Below, piece after piece: positions 26,628-45,170 of a stretch of 64,000 nt of DNA. Every line of letters starts with the position of its first letter. Positions within the stretch are counted from its first letter, which is position 1. The DNA comes from Larimichthys crocea (taxonomy: Eukaryota; Chordata; Actinopteri; Sciaenidae), in the NCBI RefSeq assembly GCF_000972845.2, contig NW_020853535.1, forward strand, positions 653,501-717,500, read 5' to 3'. Made by a program: the position numbers and the translations under genes. Below the pieces are notes generated by a model that ran no database searches, was not told where the DNA came from, and saw nothing but the letters and a program-made list of their open reading frames with translations.

Positions 26628-28030
26628 CCTCTTAATCCTCTCAGTCGCTGCAGCTCTGCTAATTCCTGTGCCACATCGTGCCCTAACTTTACCCTGGACT
26701 GTGAACTGACTGTGCCCTTTATTCCATTTTTTCCCCCCTCCCCGCTGGTTCTGTGAGACTTTCCGGCTCGATTTGTGTTTTCAGAGCTACACTATCATGC
26801 ACAAGTACACAAACACACATGTACTGGCCCACAAAGCCAAACAGCTGGAGCCATGTGAGTAGTGAAACTGAGATAACTAACTTCACAGTTTTACCTCTTT
26901 GTCAGGACACAAGTAGTCATGATGATGCAAGCCGGGGCTCAGTTATAATCTAAACATGTCTTAGCATCAGAAATGAGCTGAAGCTAATCAGACTGCTATA
27001 ATATATTCTTAAATCATATCACTAAACTGTAATTGCAATTAGACAATCATTACTAAGGCAGGCATTTGTAACCCAACATGTGGACAGCACTGTGTTTATT
27101 GGAATGAAAAGAATAGAATATTAATGTAATTAATCAACTACTTGCGATACTATTATTTATTATTATTTATGACACATTTACCTTCACTTTATGTCACATA
27201 TGAATTGTTTTTCGAAAAAGAGCCATCCAGCAGAGGCGAACAGGGAGTCAGCAGGTTCACAGGACTGACTGAGGTCTATCCTGGGTGGAAAGTTTTTGGA
27301 GAGCAAGAAGAGCGATCTCCCCTCCCCTCCGGGGCCCCTAAGGCTAACGTGATCCCCCATTTGTGCCCCTGTCATAAAGAATGCGCCCGCTAAACCACTT
27401 TCCCACCACTAAGAGGATTACTAAGGTAATGCTCCTGAATCAAGAGATGCTCCGGCACATCTAGACATTGGGAAACTGAATTTAATAATCCATGTAGAAA
27501 GCCGGAGTGAGATTTTACCCCGTGGGTCAAACTGCTGACCTTACCTGGACATTTTGGCTTAGAGATGCTAGATAGCTAGTCATCTAGACCGGTTTTGAGC
27601 GAAGAAGGAAACTGAAGTTGGTTTTGATTACAACCTTACAATGTGCTTGTGTCTCGTGTGTCTCTCCTCTGTTACACATCACTTCATCAGAAATATCTTT
27701 TTCGCCTGGCAGTAAAGATCCTCATCTGAAGGATGTGAGATACAGAAGTTCATTGCCCTCACAAGCCACCAGCAAGAGTCACTTATCCATAAAAGGGACT
27801 TGATCCTTTACTGGCTTCCGTAACTTATACGTTTTGAACATTTGTTTGCTTCTTATTGTCCTTACCACATGGTGGATACTTTGATTAAAACAAAACTTCA
27901 TAAACCAGGAAGAACGAAGCATGGGGAAGTTACTTTTTTAATAAAGCGATGATCAGTTTGCCAAAGTAGTGCTTTCAACACATGGACCACCTGGGTCAAG
28001 TATGCAGTAATACTGGTGACTTCCCCGACA
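25011..28030. other. Gene-free interval, third part
   Basis: No recognisable exon or element. Contains a (TG)n run at 26585-26625, an exact TGATGCAAT at 26257-26265 and a one-base variant (TGATGCAAG) near 26920. Confidence 0.55.
26257..26265 (+). promoter_or_regulatory. Exact ATF4-C/EBP composite site, intergenic
   Basis: TGATGCAAT about 7.7 kb upstream of the slc38a2 promoter; a one-mismatch relative lies near 26920. Sequence match only. Confidence 0.3.
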
Positions 28031-28038
28031 CTGTAGAC

Positions 28039-29037
28039 CAGACATGTCAAACTCAGGCCCGCGGGCCAATTTTGGCCCGCACTACAATTATATTTGGCCC
28101 GCGAGATGATTTCAAATATGTATTACATCTGGCCCGCCGGCCCGTTATACAGCGCACGTACCGCTAATACTACAATTCCCACAATTCTGTCCTGGCGCGC
28201 CAGACTCCGGAGCGCGAAAACACCCCCACCTCTTGTGTTGACGCTCATTAGCAAACCTGCTATGAAGCACACGCTCAAATCCACCCCTCCCGAAAAATGG
28301 CCAAACGAAAAATAGAAAACAGAAGCTTTCAAGACAGATGGGAGACAGACTAATGACACGCTCAAGTCAAAGTATGACTCTGTGCAATTTCCACCTTACC
28401 TCCCTGACACGCTGCCTGAACTCCGTGACCAAGCTGCGCAAATGCTCTCTATGTTCGGCAGCACATATCTGTGCGAGCAACTGTTTTCGTTGATGAAAAT
28501 GAACAAAACACCACATAGGAGTCGTCTCACTGATGAACACCTTCATTCAGTCCTGAGGATTTCCTCTGCGCAGAGCCTGACTCCAGAAATTGATGCACTT
28601 GCATGTAAAAAGCGATGCCAAGTATCTGGCTTGGACCCATGTGCATCATCAGAGTAAATGGACACTGAAAAAAACTAAACTGGATAAATATTATTTTATT
28701 TACTGAAGGCATGGTCTGTTCAAAGTTGAAAGATATTTTTTTTAGGTGTTGGCCTTGATGGCCTGTGATGAAAAGATTTAGGTTACAATTAAAATGAATA
28801 AAGTTAAAGATATAGAGGCCTGATATTTATTTCATTTTTTGTTTTTATTATTTTCTTAAACCTGTTCTGGGTTCAGTTTTTAAGCAAAAATTCAATTGTA
28901 ATATATTAAAATGGTTAATACAGTAGTTTACTGTATCTCAAAGATAATAAAAACATAAATAAATGAATGAAAATTTCCCTCGACAATGTTCTTCTTTTTA
29001 ATTTTGGCCCTCTGTGAATTTGAGTTTGACACCCCTG
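28039..29037 (+). mobile_element. Non-autonomous hAT DNA transposon with perfect 8-bp target duplication
   Basis: The element is 999 bp. Its left end starts CAGACATGTCAAACTCAGG, and the reverse complement of the right end starts CAGGGGTGTCAAACTCA: terminal inverted repeats with 14 of 17 bases matching. The 8-bp sequence CTGTAGAC is present on both sides (28031-28038 and 29038-29045), the target-site duplication length expected of hAT. GC-rich subterminal palindromes (GGCCCGCGGGCC) follow the left end. Inside are a 5' scrap of the transposase reading frame (from 28297, MAKRKIENRSFQDRWETD and then stops) and the 3' dimerisation-domain part (28382-28657). The middle of the gene is gone, making this an internally deleted copy mobilised in trans. 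Confidence 0.92.
28297..28657 (+). pseudogene. hAT transposase remnant: N-terminal scrap plus C-terminal dimerisation domain
   Basis: An ATG at 28297 opens an 18-codon stretch (MAKRKIENRSFQDRWETD) that stops at TAA. A second open stretch in another frame, about 28361-28657, encodes the hAT C-terminal dimerisation region, with LCEQLFSLMKMNK, RSRLTDEHLHSVLR and a CKKRCQVSG end. The wording resembles the fish hAT transposases related to GTF2IRD2/FAM200-type domesticated genes. The DDE catalytic core between the two pieces is deleted, so no active enzyme can be made. Confidence 0.8.
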
Positions 29038-29045
29038 CTGTAGAC

Positions 29046-31947
29046 AAACACATTTCTTCAGATGTTGTGAAGACTCAAATCGCGATGCATAAAAGAAACT
29101 TTTAGTTTCTGGTTTAATTCTTGAGTCGTGCATTTGAGCATAAGTCAGATGTTTGGCAAGATATTAAAAATGCATATCGCCTGCACAAGTTTTAATAAAC
29201 TAAGTTTCTGCCTAGAACCAGAGATGATGATAAAATGTTGCCATAGTGAAGAAAGTGAAGGACTGACTTTTCATTTTAACATGCTTTACCCGCATTAATA
29301 TCTGAGCTAACATTGGCATGGGAGTCTGTCTGGAAGATTAAACTGTGATTGTGACATTTAAGGCAAGTCTGCTAGAGCTCAGTCCAAACTGGTGCAGAGG
29401 ATCTAGTGGTGGTTGTTGGACTTTTCCCACTGTGTTAGGAGGTCGTGTTTAACTAAGGACTGTTTACGTAGCGACTCTGATCCTGTCGCAGGCCTCACCT
29501 CCGATCAGGATCAACCATGCCTCTGTGTGAGTGTGTTTCTGTGCGAGCGACATGACAAGGTTTCGAAAAAATAACTCACTTCCTCTTTGGCGGCTTGTTT
29601 GCTTTTCAGTCTGATGGCCACCAGCTTCCTTTGTGTTGCCAGCGTCAAACAGCAGTTGCATTCACACCCTCAATGCCCACAAAAAAGAGCACAGACACAC
29701 ACACACACACATGCATTCACACCTACAAAACAAGGAATGTAAGATGAAAACAACAGTAATCAGAGAAAATTCAACAGTTCTGGAGAATAAAGTGTAAAAT
29801 CTACATGAATCTTTGTCTTTCATGTGAAGTGAATTTTGATTTTTTTTATTATTAACAAAATCAACTACAAATACATTTATTTTTATTCTAGTAAAAGTCA
29901 CCAAAATCTTCTGTTTGGCAGTACAGAAACACATTATTTCTTCCCTGGTGGCTCATCATGAGCCAGACTCCATTCTGATTCCAGCAGTGTCTCCATCATA
30001 CTCTTCTCTCTTAGTAGAAATAACCCATTTACCTCTCACATACATGACCCCTACAGATCTTCACATTAACTTTTGGCTCACACGTCGAGCCAGTGACGAA
30101 AAACTCAACGACCTTTTATTTTCCTAATAAAGCGTGGCCGAACATGAGATCTCCTCCTTGTCCATCTATATTGTAATAAAGATCCTCCTTAGAGGTTAAC
30201 TGTTCCAAGAACATTCACAGTGGGGATGGGGTGAGCAAGGTTGAGGAGCAAGAAAATCCCCAGTCTAAAGTCAGGGAAAATGAAAAGTTAATAAGTATAG
30301 GCTTGGGGGGAGGTGGGCATGTGGGGAGCGGTGGTGTTAGTGATCTGGTCCAGACTCAGCAGGGGGGCTTGGTGGGAGACTGGCGTGGTTAAATATGATG
30401 TCCTGAGAGGTATTCATATGGCCAGTGGGCAATGGATTTAGAATAAAAAATGGACGGCTGCAGGGAAAATGATTAGCTTTGGGGGTCGATGGGTTGAGTG
30501 GGTTTGTAGGTCCAATTAGACAAGTAACACAGGATTGATGTACTTCTACTGCATCCACGAGATGTCAGAAGATCGGAGGTTCTGGCTTTTAAAGTTAAGA
30601 TATGGCTAACAAGTTTGTAATCAGCGGCCTATTTACACATCCAGCAGCCACATGGCAACATTAGCATTGATTTGGACGAATATTAGTCCAATATTCACAA
30701 TACAAATGACACTACACACAGTGTACTGTATCGAAGTCTGAAATGCGCAGAGGGAGATGAGCGGTTGTAAAATAGACAAAGTAAAGCTGAGTCACTGCCG
30801 GAACCATAAGAAACCAGTATGCCAAAGCAAACCACGTGTCCTGCAAGTTTAACCGGTCTGTGGATGCAAATTGTCTAGGTGTCCTAAATTAACCCTGCAG
30901 CCCTCTGAAAGTACACAAATGTAGCGGGAAGGGATCAGGATCCAGCAACGACACTGTAAACGTGCAGTTTGTTTTGGCTCTAAACTTACATTTACATTCC
31001 ATGAATATACAAATGAATACTCGTACATCGTACATAATGTAAGATTTTGTATTTCGTTCACAGTGTCAATAATAATCTGTTCGTGTTAATGTTGCGAAGA
31101 AAACAAGGATTTATTTCCTGGTCTCTCAGTTTCTGTCCCTCATTGTATCAGCTTTGTTTCCCTTTGGACTCAGATCTCTAACCACACAATATGAGTCAGT
31201 GAACAAAATAACATCAGGTGTAAAGAGGATACTTCCGTGTGCAAAGTAAAAGGTTTAGCTTCACTCACGCACTCTTGAAACATCCTGTGGTTTCTTTGAG
31301 GTGATGTCTCATTTGTCACGAACAAAACATTATTTTAAAAAAGCCTGAGAAAATATCAACATAACATGAACACATAAACCTGCAGCCATTTTCTGCAGAG
31401 GTGTGCACCTCACACACACCCAGACAAGTCTGCAGAGCGGCATTGTTGTGGGTTCGTAGACAGCGGCAGCTCATTAATGCTACAGTACACAATTGTTACA
31501 GTGAGCGCCTTGTTTCTTTCATTTCTAAGCATTGGCTCTCAATGTACTCGTGAGTCGCAACATGACAAAGGCGGCACTATTTGCAGCAGCCGTCATTGCA
31601 GCAGCATTAGCAGCAGGGCCAGACCTGATAGAAGTATAACAGCACGAGCAGGAGGAGCAGTTTTGGTGTAAGAGAAGTCTTCCTCTCTCACCTGTTTGAC
31701 TGCTCCCTGTAACCCCCAGACCACATCAGTCTACAGTGTCAGTGTCAGTGCATTTTAAAACCTGTGTGAATGAATAGGGGGTAACAAGGTACCACACCAC
31801 ATCCCCTCCTGCACCCTTTTACACCCGCACCAGTTTCCTGATCCGTCTTAGATCTGCTGGGTCGAGCTAAAGCCCCAAACAAAGGCTCGTACACAGAGAG
31901 CCACACACAAACTTACTCATGTGTGAGTGAGGGCAGAGGAATGCACA

Positions 31948-31992
<45 letters not shown>

Positions 31993-32690
31993 ACAGAGAG
32001 ACGGAGAGCTCATGAGGAATAGTGAGTGAGAGAATGTGCCCTTTCACCTTTCACTCATGAATGTGTCGCCTTTTGAATAATTCATTCCTTTACGCCAAGT
32101 GTGTGGATATCTGTGTATGTGTGTGTTCATGCGTCTATATGTATATGTGTGTGTGAGAAAGAGAGTCTTTTCCCCTTTATTAGATTACAGGTCACATGTT
32201 TGCACAATATTTTGGAGAAATAAAACTTTTTGTTTGGTTTGATTTTGATTTGACTGATTTCTCGACCATGTTCAAACAGAAAACATTTCTACTTTTCAAC
32301 AACTTTTCATCTGAATAAAACAAGAGAAACCATCATCTTTCTTCTCCATCTTTCTCAATCAAAAAGAGTGGTGACTGCACAATGTGGGAAGGGTCATGAC
32401 TACAACTTTAAAAATGTATCATTTGAACTGTTCACTCTGCAGCAGACTGTGTAAGATTTTATGTTGTAAAGACACAAAGTCGTTGCATCATGTCCGAGCA
32501 GAAACTGCTGCTGACATTTGACCACTGACACATGCTGGATTCTTCTTAAAATAAGCATCGCGTGTAAACGCTCTTCCTTTGTGGTCATCAAACTTCTAGA
32601 ATGTATGAAAGCCTCCTGACCTCTGACCTCTGACCCTGCACACAGTAACTGTCCTGCAGGGTCACTGCCGCAGGAATATGATCATTATAA
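29046..32690. other. Gene-free interval, fourth part
   Basis: No supported exon. Contains short CA/TG runs (29696-29711, 31949-31990) and ordinary AT-rich sequence; nothing else was recognised. Confidence 0.55.
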
Positions 32691-32699
32691 CAGGGGATT

Positions 32700-33260
32700 A
32701 TGGGTGCTAGCAGTAACTAATACTGCAAATAGTACTACAAGAAACAGTAGTCTAAATACTGGTGGTAGTGTTGCTTGCAGAAATAGCAGAGGTAGTACAG
32801 TAGTAGTGTCAGTAGAAATAATAGTATTACTACAAGTGCTAGGAGTAGTATGACCAAAGACATATTAGTAGCAGTATTATATCTTCAAATACAAGTAGAA
32901 GTAAAAGTAAGCTAGTAATTGTAGCTGGAGAAGCACTAATAGTAATTTCTGAACAATTTCTAGTAGTATAAGAAGTAGCACTTCCATTACAAATATCTAG
33001 TAATAAGTGTTGCACAAGTAGTGTAATAGTAGTATTCAGAGTAGAAGTAGTAGTAGTAGTAGGGTTTGGGTTAGTACAAGTGCAAATAGTAGTAGTAGTG
33101 GTAATAGTAATGGTGGTACTAGCTACTATCAGTATGAGTAGTTGTAAAAGTGGTTGTACAAGTAGTATGTAGTAAGTAGTGTTACAATCATTAGTACTAG
33201 TAGTAGTAAAATGAGTAGTAGTAGTATCTATATTAGCAGTATCAGTACGTACTGTATGTC
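32700..33260 (+). repeat. Irregular AGT/TAG trinucleotide-rich tract
   Basis: About 560 bases dominated by AGTAGT and TAGTAG units interrupted every one to six copies by related triplets, with a purer core at about 33045-33062. The interruptions suggest an old, degenerate triplet array rather than a young microsatellite. It ends roughly 750 bases upstream of the slc38a2 promoter. Confidence 0.8.
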
Positions 33261-33338
33261 TTGTATTTCTGTGTCTGAGTCAAAGGTCAGTCTATAAACC
33301 TGCCGGATAATGAACAGGTTGTACACATTAGTCATTCA

Positions 33339-33376
33339 GTCATTAAGCATTGATAAGAAACTTATCAATGCTTAAT

Positions 33377-33379
<3 letters not shown>
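33339..33379. repeat. Perfect 19-bp inverted repeat (hairpin) touching a (CA)n run
   Basis: GTCATTAAGCATTGATAAG at 33339-33357 is followed by a 3-base AAA loop and then its exact reverse complement at 33361-33379. The (CA)n run 33378-33414 begins at the end of the right arm. Confidence 0.95.

Positions 33380-33414
<35 letters not shown>
33378..33414 (+). repeat. (CA)n microsatellite
   Basis: About 18 CA dinucleotides, starting at the last bases of the hairpin arm. Confidence 0.95.
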
Positions 33415-33416
<2 letters not shown>

Positions 33417-33954
33417 ACCAGCAAGGAGAGCCAAGTGTGTGAATGAGGATCAGGATGACCGCTGTCACATGACAGCGTTTGTGTGTAATCTCCTTGAGAG
33501 GTGGAGGGTCTGCTTTGAAGCTGTGCTTCCACCCTGATGTGGACTGACAGAGGTCCAGGACAACGAGTCCACCCTGAGTCCACCCTGAGCCCACCCTGAG
33601 CCCACAGCAGTGTGTCTGTGGAGTCCCAAAACACTGGAAACACTCTTGAATAAATGATTGAAATGAAAAACTCTATTTATGGGCTGACTGTGGACTACAT
33701 TTCCCTGCAGGATTATTACTCATATCAACTAATCAACTAATAGACTAATAAAAAAACTAATTGTCTTATTAAGTAATATTTTAATTAGATGTTCCTCTCT
33801 GATCACAGAAGAATATTTGTATGTTTTACGTCACAAAGATCAATGTTTTGGTTGTAGTATCCATATAGTCCTTCCTTTGTGCTCTACCGGTGGATCTCTG
33901 TTTATTTACAATCACGCGTCACTGCTGTGTGTGACTCCACCTCCTACTCTCGCT

Positions 33955-34045
33955 CTCTCCCCCCCCCGCCCCCCTCCCATTTCTCAGCTCTGGGCTGATG
34001 CAATGCATCTTTATAAAAGGGTGAGTCCCACCCCTCCTCCAGCAG
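33955..34045 (+). promoter_or_regulatory. slc38a2: slc38a2 core promoter: GC box, ATF4-C/EBP composite site, TATA box
   Basis: A C-rich Sp1-like stretch (CCCCGCCCCCC) lies at about 33964-33975. An exact C/EBP-ATF response element, TGATGCAAT, lies at 33996-34004, and a TATA box (TATAAAAG) at 34012-34019, so transcription is inferred to start near 34042-34048. TGATGCAAT is the composite site bound by ATF4 with C/EBP partners in amino-acid-response genes. SNAT2 is an established ATF4 target in mammals, where the element I recall lies in intron 1. In this fish gene it sits directly in the core promoter. The splice donor of exon 1 downstream (34363) supports the placement. Confidence 0.78.
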
Positions 34046-34362
34046 AATAGGGTCTTCTCTGCGAGCGCGCCGCATCTCTGGGAATTTGGTCCAATTAGAA
34101 ACAAAAAGAATCGAAATTCTTTTGATTTTTTTTCCTTCGCTCGGTTTATTCTAACAGTTTCTTGTTTTTGTTTCCTGAAGTATTTCCAGTCAGTGTTTTG
34201 AATCTGATCTTGTCTGATATATAGACAGATCCATTCATCTCTTCAGTTTATCCATACTCCTAAATACGCCTAAATAAACTCAAGGAATCAGTTTCTGTGA
34301 AGAATTCCGGACCTTTTTTTTTACTGAAGGATTTTACAGGCATCCAGCCACATCTTCATAAG
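34042..34362 (+). other. slc38a2: slc38a2 exon 1, non-coding 5' leader
   Basis: The leader runs from about 30 bases after the TATA box to a strong donor (CATAAG then GTAAGG, cut after 34362). About 320 bases contain no ATG at all and are T-rich. Mammalian SNAT2 leader RNA is reported to have internal-ribosome-entry activity during amino-acid limitation; the ATG-free leader is at least compatible with translation under stress. The start is inferred from the TATA position only. Confidence 0.65.
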
Positions 34363-35541
34363 GTAAGGAAGCCGGTATCTTATCATTAGGCCTACTGTCT
34401 GTCAGGACATTCAGTGTAGGCGGGAGCCTACTGGAGATCATTCTAATTTCATTTTTAAGAGACGTTTTGATTTTCTATTTCTCTATATTTACCTGATTAT
34501 ATGTCTTTGCTTTGTATTTTCAATCTCTGTAATTCAAAGTAGATGTCTTACCGGCAATTCCAGCCACTGTTCAGTATTTCCTGTCATATTAGATGTTTAG
34601 ATCTGTTTCTAAGGAGGCAGAAATGTCGTTTCTAAACGCTCTGGAAGGCGTTATGTCTTTTACCAGGGCAGCCCCGGTCCAAATATATAATAAATATGTA
34701 TATATATAAATAAATAAATAAATAATGAACCAGTGTGACAGGGATGCTGCAGTGCTGGACTCATGTCTGGATGTCATGTCTGCCTCACAGATTATTTTTT
34801 TTTTTTAAAGGCAAAGAAATATTAAACCTGTCCCTGTGCGTAATTTGAGTATGCTCTCATTATAAACCGGGTTATGAATCAGAGCGCGAGCCTCTGCGCA
34901 AAATGGAGAGCCATGCCCATACAGAGACCAACACGTGCTATTGTTTCCATCGGAACCGGACATGGAAATAATGTCATTAAATGGATCTGAGGTTGCGCAT
35001 TTTTGGGGGGCTCTGTTTGGATGTACATGTGCGCACTGCTGAGCCAAAAGAAAAATATCAGTTAATATAAAAATGATAGAATATACGTGAATCTTAATGT
35101 TACTTCATCCTGTTTCATAAATGTGTAAAGGATGTTGTGTGTGAGAGGGATAAAGCGCGGACACACCCTGTTTTCAAGCTGCTTTTCGGCTGTTTTGAGA
35201 AGGAAAATGTGCGCAAAGTCAGCGGCGCGTACTGCGGCTTTTTGTCATTCAGCGGCGCTGAGGTGAAGTCGGGTGGACGGATGCCGGTCTGGTATTTTTC
35301 CACTGCCGGTGCGTCACCCCCCCCTCCTTTCTCTCCTCCCTCCTCCTCCCTCCTTCAAAGAGTCACATGATCGGATTCAAGAGGCGCGCGCCTGCTCACT
35401 ATAATATTGATGATTCTGACATGAACGCGCATCGGAAGCAATAATAATAAAAAAAAACAATACCATGACGCATTCAGAAGGATTGCATAAAAACTAATAA
35501 CCGAGACTTAATATTTATTCTTTCTGCTCTGAAATGAACAG
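34363..35541 (+). other. slc38a2: slc38a2 intron 1 with a CpG-rich segment
   Basis: The intron lies between the exon-1 donor and the acceptor TTTATTCTTTCTGCTCTG...AACAG ending at 35541. Its second half (about 35130-35440) is rich in CpG and GCGC and could contain an additional regulatory or start region. A one-mismatch relative of the amino-acid response element, ATTGCATAA, lies at 35482-35490. Confidence 0.6.
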
Positions 35542-35542
35542 T

Positions 35543-42901
<7,359 letters not shown>

Positions 42902-44740
42902 AGCGCCACCTCTCCTGCTGCGGCCTGCCAAGAAGAGAGGAGGCTCACAGCGCCGAACTGCTATGACCACACAACCAACGAAGATCCAAACCTATCAGAA
43001 AAGAAGAAAAACACAAGAACTCACTTGATGCTCGGCTTTGACTTGACCCGAGCAGCAAACCATGCCATTCCAAGAGAATGTATCCGAACTTTGTACAGTA
43101 TGCTGTTATAGGCCACACAGATGGTATTTTACTTGTTTTTTCTCTTTTATTGTAACATTTTTTTCATTGCTGTTTTTTTTCCCTCGTTTTTATTTTTAGT
43201 GTTTTTTTATGTTATGGTACAGCTGAAAACAAATATATGACGGTGCCTCAAATCAGTGATGACATCTAGTCGTAGAGTTTAAAATGCAGCTTACACTCAG
43301 GTACAATGTTATGCGTATGCGAGTGTGGCTGTGACCTCAGAGGCCGGCAACAACAAATCCTGCTTAGGAAAGTACATGAGTCTCCCCAAGATTAACAAGA
43401 GGCAACAGACTTGAAAGTTTATCCTCCTCATGGACGTTCCTTTCGACATCTGCTGTTTTTTTCCCCCGTTTTTTACTTTGCCAAAAATGTATTTGTAAAG
43501 CATCTTTGTATATTGAAAAGCACTTACTGTTCAGCACACTTGTGGAGAAAAGAAAACAGACTGTCAGTTTTCACAGGCGAGGCCTACTACACCGCCTATT
43601 CAGTATTTGTGCAAAGGTTTTGTGATCTTGCTTATAGTGTCAGCTTTCCTTGTAAAACATAGCATAAGTCAACAAAACCTGCCTTGTCAAACCCAACACT
43701 GGGAGCTGCAGAGTATCCCACAAGAGGACTCTTTCTCTGTATTTACTCTTTATAACCTGCTGAAGATCTTGTTGGAATAGCGTGTGCAGCGACGACACTA
43801 CTGCTTCAAGAACTGGAGGCCGCCGAGCCTCCAGTTCCACCTCCCCATTCAGGGGAGGGGGGAACTTAAATTTTTTCTTTATGGGAGAATACTTTGAATT
43901 TGACCACATGCAGTGGTTGTAATGTACCTGTTAAACTTGCAAAAATAACAAAAAAGTCGAGTGGGCTCTTTAACGCAGACAAACCAAACGACAGCAAAGA
44001 AAGCGAAGGAGAGCATCTGTCACAATATTTTGAGTGTTTTTACGCACAGTTGTGCAGTTTTCTGCTTTCAAAGTGTTTCACAATGAAGAACTCCATCGCT
44101 CGGCGTGGACTTGTTTCCTGTCGAGTCGTGAACCTGTCATCTGACGGTGCACTGTGCTTCCAACACTAACTTAACACACCACCAAACTGTTACTGTCCAA
44201 CATCTATTTATGGAAGACCGTGAAATCAATGTAATTTAATCTATTTTATTATATTTATATAATATTGTATGTATATATATATATGTATATATATCTATTG
44301 AGTTCAACTGTATATAGGCTTTGTTTTGTTTGAACTTTTTTTTTTATTACAAAATTCCATTGGAGCTGTAAAACAAAAACGAAAAAACCCCAAGCTGGAG
44401 AATTTGTGATATCGAATTGTCTCCGATACACTGGAGAGTCAACTGTTCATCTCTGTTAAGACTGACTGAATTATCCTACTGTGTTGATTCTGTGAAAACT
44501 GTGTTACATGTGGAAATCACTGATACAGCGGCAGTCTTTTTTCCTTTTTCGCCCCTGAACGCAAACTTCTGTCAGCATAAAAATGTTCTTTACGCACATG
44601 TTGGTTGGAGAGTACATCAGCCATCTCTTGACCTCAGGAGCAAAGAGGGCTTTGCCCACCAGTGTTACACTCTTGTTTCAATGAAACACTATGTATATCC
44701 TGTAAATAATGTCCAATTAAAATCAAAGATAATCTATAAC
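42902..44740 (+). other. slc38a2: slc38a2 3' UTR with ATTAAA polyadenylation signal
   Basis: After the TAA at 42899-42901 the sequence is non-coding, with T-rich runs and ATATAT tracts (about 44265-44300). The only convincing signal is the ATTAAA variant at 44716-44721, followed by GT-rich sequence (about 44747-44770), so cleavage near 44740 is inferred and the 3' UTR is about 1.84 kb. Confidence 0.65.
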
Positions 44741-44749
44741 ATGGACTGT

Positions 44750-45116
44750 TGGTGTTATTTGTGTCCTGTGTTAGCTTCTCTTTGTCTGAAAAGAGTTTGT
44801 GAGTGTGCTTTATGGGGACATTAAGTTCAAACTAAAGTCCTCCATCATGCAGTCAACAAGGAAACATCTGGTCAGAATGCTAGTCAACCACAATAGAGGC
44901 CACTAGAGGACCTCACTGATGACAAACATAGGAAATAGTTTATTTTTACAAGTATGAATAGTATAGGTTTGGAATGAAAAAATACTTTTAAATTTCTTCT
45001 CAACATTGCTGTTCATTGTAATTTATTATTTCTTCCTGAACACATTTACAATACAAAAAGGATTTACTTTGAGAAACAAGTCTCACAAGCACCGTCACAA
45101 TGAAAGAATGCCTCAC

Positions 45117-45170
<54 letters not shown>

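Noticed and set aside
28382..28657. hAT-derived frame as a domesticated host gene
   Set aside because: It lies within intact transposon ends and target duplication, lacks a start and the catalytic core, and is out of frame with the N-terminal scrap.
32700..33260. CRISPR-like or satellite array in the AGT-rich tract
   Set aside because: No constant repeat with unique spacers; it is a degenerate trinucleotide repeat in a eukaryotic genome.
35534..35536. Upstream in-frame ATG as the slc38a2 start
   Set aside because: It lies before the best acceptor (AG at 35540-35541), so it should be intronic; the ATG at 35543 also fits the mammalian N-terminus better.
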